From positions 1 through 20,716 of the forward strand of contig DGOU01000241.1 of assembly GCA_002390165.1 (NCBI GenBank): DNA of 20,716 bases, given 5' to 3'. Source of the stretch: Lutibacter sp. UBA4458. GTDB lineage: Bacteria > Bacteroidota > Bacteroidia > Flavobacteriales > Flavobacteriaceae. The notes below the pieces were generated by a model. That model searched no databases. It was given only the letters and a program-made list of their open reading frames with translations, and was not told the DNA's origin. Shown piece by piece: positions 16,232 through 20,716 of this stretch. Position numbers and translations under genes: made by a program. The stretch's first letter is position 1; every line of letters begins with the position of its first letter.

Positions 16232-17503
16232 ATGAACGTTTTAATTTTAGGATCAGGAGGAAGAGAGCATGCTTTAGCTTGGAAAATAAATCAAAGTAAA
16301 TTATTACAAAAATTATATATAGCTCCAGGAAATGCTGGAACAGGTGAGGTTGGAACCAATTTGAACATCCAACCAACAGATTTTAGTAAAGTTAAGCAAG
16401 CTGTAATTGATTACAAAATATCCTTAGTTATTGTTGGTCCAGAAGATCCATTAGTAAAAGGTATTCATAATTATTTTTTAGCAGATGAATTGTTAAAAGA
16501 CGTTATGGTAATTGGTCCTCAAAAAATTGCTGCCCAACTAGAAGGAAGTAAAGAATTTGCTAAAAAATTCATGGTTAAACATCATATTCCAACCGCAAAA
16601 TATAAAAGTTTTACGGAAGAAAGTTTAGAAGAGGGTTATACATTTTTAGAATCTTTAAATGCACCTTATGTTTTAAAAGCTGATGGGTTGGCAGCCGGAA
16701 AAGGAGTAGTTATTTTAAATGATTTGCAAAAAGCCAAAGACGAATTAAGCGAAATGTTAGCCAATCAAAAATTTGGAAAAGCTAGTTCTAAAGTAGTTAT
16801 TGAAGAATTTTTAGACGGAATAGAACTTAGTTGTTTTGTATTAACGGATGGAACCAGCTATGTAAAATTACCTCATGCAAAAGATTATAAACGAATTGGA
16901 GAAGGAGATACCGGTTTAAATACTGGTGGAATGGGAGCAATTTCACCTGTGCCATTTGCTTCGAAGGAATTTTTAGATAAGGTTGAAAATCAAGTAATTA
17001 TTCCAACAATTGAAGGATTAAAAAAAGATAAAATTCCGTATAAAGGATTTATATTTTTTGGTTTAATTATGGTAAATAATAACCCTAAAGTTATTGAATA
17101 TAATTGCCGAATGGGCGATCCGGAAACTGAAGTTGTTATTCCAAGAATAAAAAGTGATTTGTTAGAATTGTTTATTGCAACAGGACAAAATAAATTGAAT
17201 GCTAAAAATATAGAATTTATTAAAGAAAGCGCCGCAACTGTAATGTTGGTTTCAGGAGGTTATCCAGAAGCATATGAAAAAGGAAAAGAAATAAAAGGTA
17301 TATCAGCGGTAAAAAATTCTATTATTTTTCAAGCTGGAACAACTATAAAAAACGATAAAATTGTTACGAATGGTGGGAGAGTTTTAGCGGTTACTTCTTA
17401 TGGAGAAAATTTTAAAGAAGCCTTAAAACAATCGTATCAAAATGTAGAAAAAATACATTTTGATAAATTAAATTTTAGAAAAGATATAGGTTTTGACTTG
17501 TAA
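16232..17503 (+). CDS. purD: Phosphoribosylamine-glycine ligase
   Basis: The product joins glycine to phosphoribosylamine using ATP, the second step of de novo purine synthesis, in the cytoplasm. The 423-residue length is normal. The N-terminal domain opens with [18 protein letters not shown] and has GPEDPLVKG (69-77). The ATP-grasp core shows [13 protein letters not shown] (149-161), [20 protein letters not shown] (215-234) and the metal-binding [12 protein letters not shown] (289-300). The C-terminal domain includes VMLVSGGYP. The ATG at 16232 gives the exact family start. It is a lone purine gene between a sugar transferase and a glycosyltransferase; other pur genes are not in the window. 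The stop codon abuts the A-run where the next gene begins. Confidence 0.96.
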   Translation: MNVLILGSGGREHALAWKINQSKLLQKLYIAPGNAGTGEVGTNLNIQPTDFSKVKQAVIDYKISLVIVGPEDPLVKGIHNYFLADELLKDVMVIGPQKIAAQLEGSKEFAKKFMVKHHIPTAKYKSFTEESLEEGYTFLESLNAPYVLKADGLAAGKGVVILNDLQKAKDELSEMLANQKFGKASSKVVIEEFLDGIELSCFVLTDGTSYVKLPHAKDYKRIGEGDTGLNTGGMGAISPVPFASKEFLDKVENQVIIPTIEGLKKDKIPYKGFIFFGLIMVNNNPKVIEYNCRMGDPETEVVIPRIKSDLLELFIATGQNKLNAKNIEFIKESAATVMLVSGGYPEAYEKGKEIKGISAVKNSIIFQAGTTIKNDKIVTNGGRVLAVTSYGENFKEALKQSYQNVEKIHFDKLNFRKDIGFDL

Positions 17504-17509
17504 AAAAAA

Positions 17510-18547
17510 ATTCTTGTTGCACCGTTAAATTGGGGTTTAGGGCACGCAACACGCTGTATTCCTATAATAAATGCTTTAATTAAAGCCAATTTTACGCCAA
17601 TTATTGCAAGTGATGGTAATGCTTTAGCGTTTTTAAGAAAAGAATTTCCAACACTACCATATTTTAAATTACCTAGCTATCATATACATTATTCTAAAAA
17701 CAATGGGCTATTTAAATTGCATTTGCTGTTACAAATTCCTACTATAATTTCCGCAGTTTTAAAAGAGAAAAAATTTATAGCTAATTTAGTGGTAAAAGAA
17801 TCTATTTCTGGAATTATTTCTGATAATCGGTTTGGAGTGTATTCTAGTAAAATTCCATCAGTTTATATAACCCATCAATTAAATGTTTTATCTGGAAATT
17901 CAACTTGGCTAACTTCAAAAATTCATCAAAAAATTTTAAAAAAATTCAATGAAATCTGGGTTCCTGATGTAATTTCAAAATATAGTTTATCAGGAGAATT
18001 ATCTAATATACAATCAAAAAGAATTCATATAAAAAGGATAGGTGTTTTAAGTAGATTCAATTCTAAGGAAATTCAAAAAAAACAGGATGTTTTACTTTTG
18101 TTATCCGGAGTTGAACCTCAAAGAACCTTGTTTGAAAATATGTTAGTAAAGGAGTTTTCTAATTTTAAAGGAAATGTTTTATTGGTTAGAGGAGTTTTAA
18201 ATAAAACCGAAATAAAAGTACCTTCTAATTTTACGGTGATTAATTATTTATTAGTAACGGAGCTTGAAAAAGCAATACAACAAAGCAATTTAGTTATTGC
18301 GCGTTCTGGTTATTCTACCATTATGGATTTGGCTGTTTTAAATGTTAATGTTTTGTTTGTACCAACGCCAAAACAATATGAACAAGAATATTTGGCAGAA
18401 CATCTTAATAAGAAATATAAAATACCATTTTTAAATCAAAAGGATTTTAAATTAGAATCTATTAATAATTTTAATAAAAAAGGAAAGTTTAAGAGTTTTA
18501 AAACCACTTTACCTTTAAATCTTTTCAACCTTTTCCAAGGTAAATGA
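17510..18547 (+). CDS. GT28/MurG-like glycosyltransferase with no canonical start codon
   Basis: The frame is open from just after the purD stop (17504) to the TGA at 18545-18547, about 345 codons. The N-terminal LVAPLNWGLGHATRC (GLGHATR at 17534-17554) is the typical nucleotide-sugar-transferase opening. The C-terminal ARSGYSTIMDL (RSGYST at 18302-18319) with PTPKQYEQEYLAEHL matches the GT28 donor-binding region seen in MurG-like enzymes. No ATG or GTG precedes the conserved opening. Reading back in frame gives ATT, AAA, AAA, then the purD TAA. I place the start at the ATT at 17510 as the best in-frame guess. A TTG at 17493 in another frame would work if one more A were present in the 9-A run or if slippage occurred. 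The first ATG-like or TTG alternatives further in, such as TTG 17717, would delete the donor-site motif. The role is probably transfer of a sugar to a lipid-linked or envelope glycan. The end overlaps the convergent kinase gene by 33 bases. Confidence 0.75.
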   Translation: MLVAPLNWGLGHATRCIPIINALIKANFTPIIASDGNALAFLRKEFPTLPYFKLPSYHIHYSKNNGLFKLHLLLQIPTIISAVLKEKKFIANLVVKESISGIISDNRFGVYSSKIPSVYITHQLNVLSGNSTWLTSKIHQKILKKFNEIWVPDVISKYSLSGELSNIQSKRIHIKRIGVLSRFNSKEIQKKQDVLLLLSGVEPQRTLFENMLVKEFSNFKGNVLLVRGVLNKTEIKVPSNFTVINYLLVTELEKAIQQSNLVIARSGYSTIMDLAVLNVNVLFVPTPKQYEQEYLAEHLNKKYKIPFLNQKDFKLESINNFNKKGKFKSFKTTLPLNLFNLFQGK

Positions 18548-19564
18548 AAATTCAGAACCTTTTTTATATTCACTTTTTACAAAAATAGACTCATTATGAG
18601 CTTCAATAATGTGTTTTACAATAGCCAATCCTAAGCCAGAACCACCTTGCTCTCTTGAGCGACTTTTATCTACTCTATAAAATCGCTCAAATAATCTGGC
18701 TTGATGTTGTTTTTTAATTCCTTCTCCATTATCTGCTATTTTAATTAACACTTCATTCTGTTTATGTAGCTCTATGGTAACAACAGTTGTTCCATCTAGT
18801 TTTCCATATTTAATAGAATTTACCAATAAATTAGTTAAAACTTGTTCAATCCTCTCTACATCTCCAATAACCATAACTGGATAATCGTATTTTTTATCAA
18901 AAATTAGAGTAACATTTCGTTTTTTAGCTTTCATTTCAAGCAACTCAAATACTTCTTGTAATAAACTAACAATATTAAAAGGTTGTTTATTCAAGGTTAA
19001 ATCGGAAGATTCAATTTTTGAAATTAAATCTAAATCTTTAACTATTGCAATTAGTCGTTCTACTCCTTTATTGGCTCTTTGTAAATATTTTTCTCTAATT
19101 AATTTATCGTTTACTGCACCATCACTAAGCGTTAATAAATAGCCCTGAACGGTAAATAAAGGCGTTTTAAGCTCATGAGAAACATTTCCTAAAAATTCTT
19201 TTCTATAATTTTCTCTTAGGTTTAATTGTTTAATTTGTTCTTGTTTGTTTTCTGCAAATTTTTCTACATCTCTAGAAAGCGAATTTATATCGGAAGATAT
19301 AGGAGTTTTATTTAAATCTGAAGCATCTAAAATTGAAACATCTTCATATATTTTTTTTATACGTTGAAAAATAAATTTTTCTAAATTATATTGAACAACA
19401 ATAAAGGTAGTAATGAAAAATATAATAATAAAGATTGCTAAAAATTTTATACTTATCGGTAATTTTAATAAAACATAATCAATAAAGTAATATAAAATTA
19501 TGGAAAATATACTCAAGTATAAAGAGATCCAAAAAGCAAATGCGTATGTTTTTTTAATTTTCAT
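18515..19564 (-). CDS. PhoR-like sensor histidine kinase
   Basis: The 349-residue inner-membrane kinase has two N-terminal membrane helices (about 10-30 and 38-58) with almost no periplasmic loop between them. It may therefore sense in the membrane or through partners. A linker and coiled segment (about 60-118) leads to the HisKA domain with the phosphorylated H130 in FLGNVSHELKTPL. The HATPase_c domain shows an N-box NLLVNSIKYG, G1 DNGEGI, the F-box LFERFYRVDKSR and G2 GGSGLGLAIVKHI. Its ATG overlaps the end of the response regulator gene by 11 bases, so the pair is translated together. Its stop lies within the last codons of the convergent glycosyltransferase gene. The signal is unknown; the similarity to PhoR does not prove phosphate sensing. 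Confidence 0.93.
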   Translation of the reverse strand: MKIKKTYAFAFWISLYLSIFSIILYYFIDYVLLKLPISIKFLAIFIIIFFITTFIVVQYNLEKFIFQRIKKIYEDVSILDASDLNKTPISSDINSLSRDVEKFAENKQEQIKQLNLRENYRKEFLGNVSHELKTPLFTVQGYLLTLSDGAVNDKLIREKYLQRANKGVERLIAIVKDLDLISKIESSDLTLNKQPFNIVSLLQEVFELLEMKAKKRNVTLIFDKKYDYPVMVIGDVERIEQVLTNLLVNSIKYGKLDGTTVVTIELHKQNEVLIKIADNGEGIKKQHQARLFERFYRVDKSRSREQGGSGLGLAIVKHIIEAHNESIFVKSEYKKGSEFSFTLEKVEKI

Positions 19565-20252
19565 TAATTATAAATTTATAACCAACACCTTTAACGGTTT
19601 TAAAATTATTATCGCCAATTTTTTCTCTAAGTTTTCTAATATGCACATCAATAGTTCTTCCGCCAACAACTACTTCGCTTCCCCAAACGTTATCTAAAAT
19701 ATCATCGCGTTTAAATACTTTTCCAGGTTTGGAAGCTAAAAGTGAAAAAAGTTCAAATTCTTTTCTGGGTAAGGTAAGTTTTTTCCCATTTTTTATTACT
19801 ACATATTCTTCTCTATCAATAATAATATTTCCTATTTTTACTTTTGCGTTTTGCTCTGTGGTTTTTGCTATTTTAATTCGCCTTAGCAAAGCTTTAATTT
19901 TACTTACTAATAACTTTGGTTTAATTGGTTTGGTAATGTAATCATCTGCGCCAACATTATAGCCAGCAACTTGCGAATAATCTTCTCCACGCGCTGTAAA
20001 AAAAGTAATTAACACATTTTCTAATCCTTTAGTGTGTCTAATTTTTTCACAAGCTTCAATACCATCCATTTCTGGCATCATAATATCTAAAATAATTAAA
20101 TGTGGCGATATTTTTTTTGCAAATTTAACTGCTTCCATACCATTTTTAGCTTTAAATATTTGATATCCTTCATTTTTTAAATTATAACCAACAATTTCTA
20201 AAATATCAGGTTCATCATCTACTAAAAGTATTTTAACTTCAGAATTTTTCAT
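19554..20252 (-). CDS. OmpR/PhoB-family response regulator
   Basis: From the ATG at 20252 the product has 232 residues. An in-frame TTG at 20282 would add ten residues, but it lies upstream of the probable -7 box at 20270-20277, so I reject it. The receiver domain (about 5-120) has the acidic pair D12-D13, phosphoacceptor D56 in LDIMMPEMDG, T86 and K108 in DYITKPI. The winged-helix DNA-binding domain (about 135-230) shows LTLPRKEFELFSLLASKPGK, WGSEVVVGGRTIDVHIRKLR and GVGYKFI. It is the partner of the overlapping histidine kinase. Target genes are not known; the repeats in the upstream divergent region are possible autoregulatory sites. Confidence 0.95.
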   Translation of the reverse strand: MKNSEVKILLVDDEPDILEIVGYNLKNEGYQIFKAKNGMEAVKFAKKISPHLIILDIMMPEMDGIEACEKIRHTKGLENVLITFFTARGEDYSQVAGYNVGADDYITKPIKPKLLVSKIKALLRRIKIAKTTEQNAKVKIGNIIIDREEYVVIKNGKKLTLPRKEFELFSLLASKPGKVFKRDDILDNVWGSEVVVGGRTIDVHIRKLREKIGDNNFKTVKGVGYKFIINEN

Positions 20253-20269
20253 ATAAAAATTTATAAATT

Positions 20270-20277
20270 CAAAAGTA
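20270..20277 (-). promoter_or_regulatory. -7 box for the two-component operon
   Basis: On the minus strand the bases read TACTTTTG, a TAnnTTTG match, 17 bases before the ATG at 20252. Its position decides against the upstream TTG start at 20282. No clear -33 element is seen. Confidence 0.5.
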
Positions 20278-20295
20278 GTCAATAATTGCTAAAAC

Positions 20296-20382
20296 TTTGT
20301 TATAACATCCTTTTAGAGATGCTAATAACAATTTTATAACATTAATAATACAATTTGTTAACGATTTTAAGTTATTTGTTAA
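20296..20382. promoter_or_regulatory. Small repeats in the divergent intergenic region
   Basis: TGTTATAACA at 20298-20307 is a perfect 10-base palindrome. TTATAACAT occurs at 20300-20308 and again at 20334-20342. ATTTGTTAA occurs at 20353-20361 and 20374-20382, exactly 21 bases apart, about two helical turns. These are candidate operator sites for the neighbouring response regulator or another factor. The region is very A/T-rich, so chance repeats are possible. Confidence 0.3.
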
Positions 20383-20441
20383 TTTAATACAATATTTTAA
20401 AAATAGTAACGTTTCATTTCGTTTTTATAAATTTTATTTGA

Positions 20442-20449
20442 TAAATTTG
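20442..20449 (+). promoter_or_regulatory. -7 box for the lamin-tail-domain gene
   Basis: TAAATTTG matches TAnnTTTG and ends 35 bases before the ATG at 20485. The leader between them is A-rich, as is common before flavobacterial start codons. Confidence 0.5.
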
Positions 20450-20484
20450 ATTTAAATATTATAAACTTAAAAAAAACAAAACCT

Positions 20485-20716
20485 ATGAAACAACTTTACT
20501 TTTTATTTATTACTTTTTTTATAACCTCTTTAAGCTTTGGGCAAGTTAATGTTGGGGATATAATTATTACGGAAATTATGCAAAATCCCTCTGTAGTTAC
20601 TGATGCAAATGGAGAATATTTTGAAGTTTATAACACAACAGGTACTGATATTAATATGAATGGCTGGACTATTAAAGATTTAGGTTCTGATAGTCATACA
20701 ATTTCGCTTTCGCTGA
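20485..20716 (+). CDS. Secreted lamin-tail-domain protein, 3' end missing
   Basis: An ATG at 20485 opens a frame that runs off the right edge after 77 codons. Residues 1-20 are a signal peptide (MKQLYFLFITFFITSLSFGQ). The rest begins with GDIIITEIMQNPSVV, then NGEYFEVYNTT and MNGWTIKDLGSDSHTI. This is the start of a lamin tail domain, a small beta-sandwich common in exported flavobacterial nucleases, phosphatases and large surface proteins. The enzymatic or structural part lies beyond the window, so the function is not known. A T9SS sorting domain at the missing end is likely from the family, but unseen. Confidence 0.85.
   Translation, partial: MKQLYFLFITFFITSLSFGQVNVGDIIITEIMQNPSVVTDANGEYFEVYNTTGTDINMNGWTIKDLGSDSHTISLSL

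Noticed and set aside
17504..18547. Glycosyltransferase as a pseudogene
   Set aside because: About 345 codons are intact with both donor-site motifs kept; only the start codon is irregular, so a broken gene is possible but not the best reading.
19500..19941. Plus-strand frames opposite the kinase and response regulator genes
   Set aside because: They are shadows of the well-supported two-component genes and have no signal or domain.
20253..20282. Upstream TTG start (20282) for the response regulator
   Set aside because: The probable -7 box at 20270-20277 would lie inside the coding region, and the extra residues are outside family homology.

Overview
The window looks like a chromosomal piece of a low-GC member of the Bacteroidota, most likely the Flavobacteriaceae. 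The reasons are the strong A/T bias, three large secreted proteins ending in type IX secretion (T9SS) type A sorting domains, -7 promoter boxes of the Bacteroidota form TAnnTTTG, and little sign of Shine-Dalgarno sites before start codons. No RNA genes, CRISPR arrays, insertion sequences or gene-free stretches over 300 bases were seen.

Region 1 (1-10548, all +) is a secreted-protein cluster. A surface protein truncated by the left edge is followed after 12 bases by an M14 zinc carboxypeptidase with fibronectin III, GEVED and T9SS domains. After a terminator and a new promoter comes a 1638-residue LamG-containing surface protein. The first and third genes share a C-terminal module of about 660 residues, so the peptidase lies between two paralogues. 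A hairpin with A- and T-runs on its two sides (10566-10595) can end transcription from both directions.

Region 2 (10616-18547) is housekeeping and envelope genes. A glutaryl-CoA dehydrogenase-like gene on the minus strand diverges from rnpA, which sits 3 bases before an S41 C-terminal processing peptidase. A fresh promoter then precedes a probable operon: a 562-residue DUF6909-like protein with a nucleoside-phosphorylase-like C-terminal half, a small undecaprenyl-phosphate sugar transferase, purD, and a GT28-like glycosyltransferase. This last gene has no canonical start codon in frame; it begins in a run of nine A right after the purD stop.

Region 3 (18515-20716) holds a PhoR/PhoB-type histidine kinase and response regulator on the minus strand, overlapping each other by 11 bases; the kinase end also overlaps the glycosyltransferase end by 33 bases. 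A divergent intergenic region with small repeats separates them from the start of a secreted lamin-tail-domain protein cut by the right edge.

Taken together, the ends of the window encode exported or cell-surface proteins, and the middle carries surface-glycan initiation and transfer genes mixed with purine and RNA-processing genes. I see no defence system or mobile island. The most interesting items are the DUF6909-like protein, the start-less glycosyltransferase, the duplicated surface module, and a possible leaderless rnpA.
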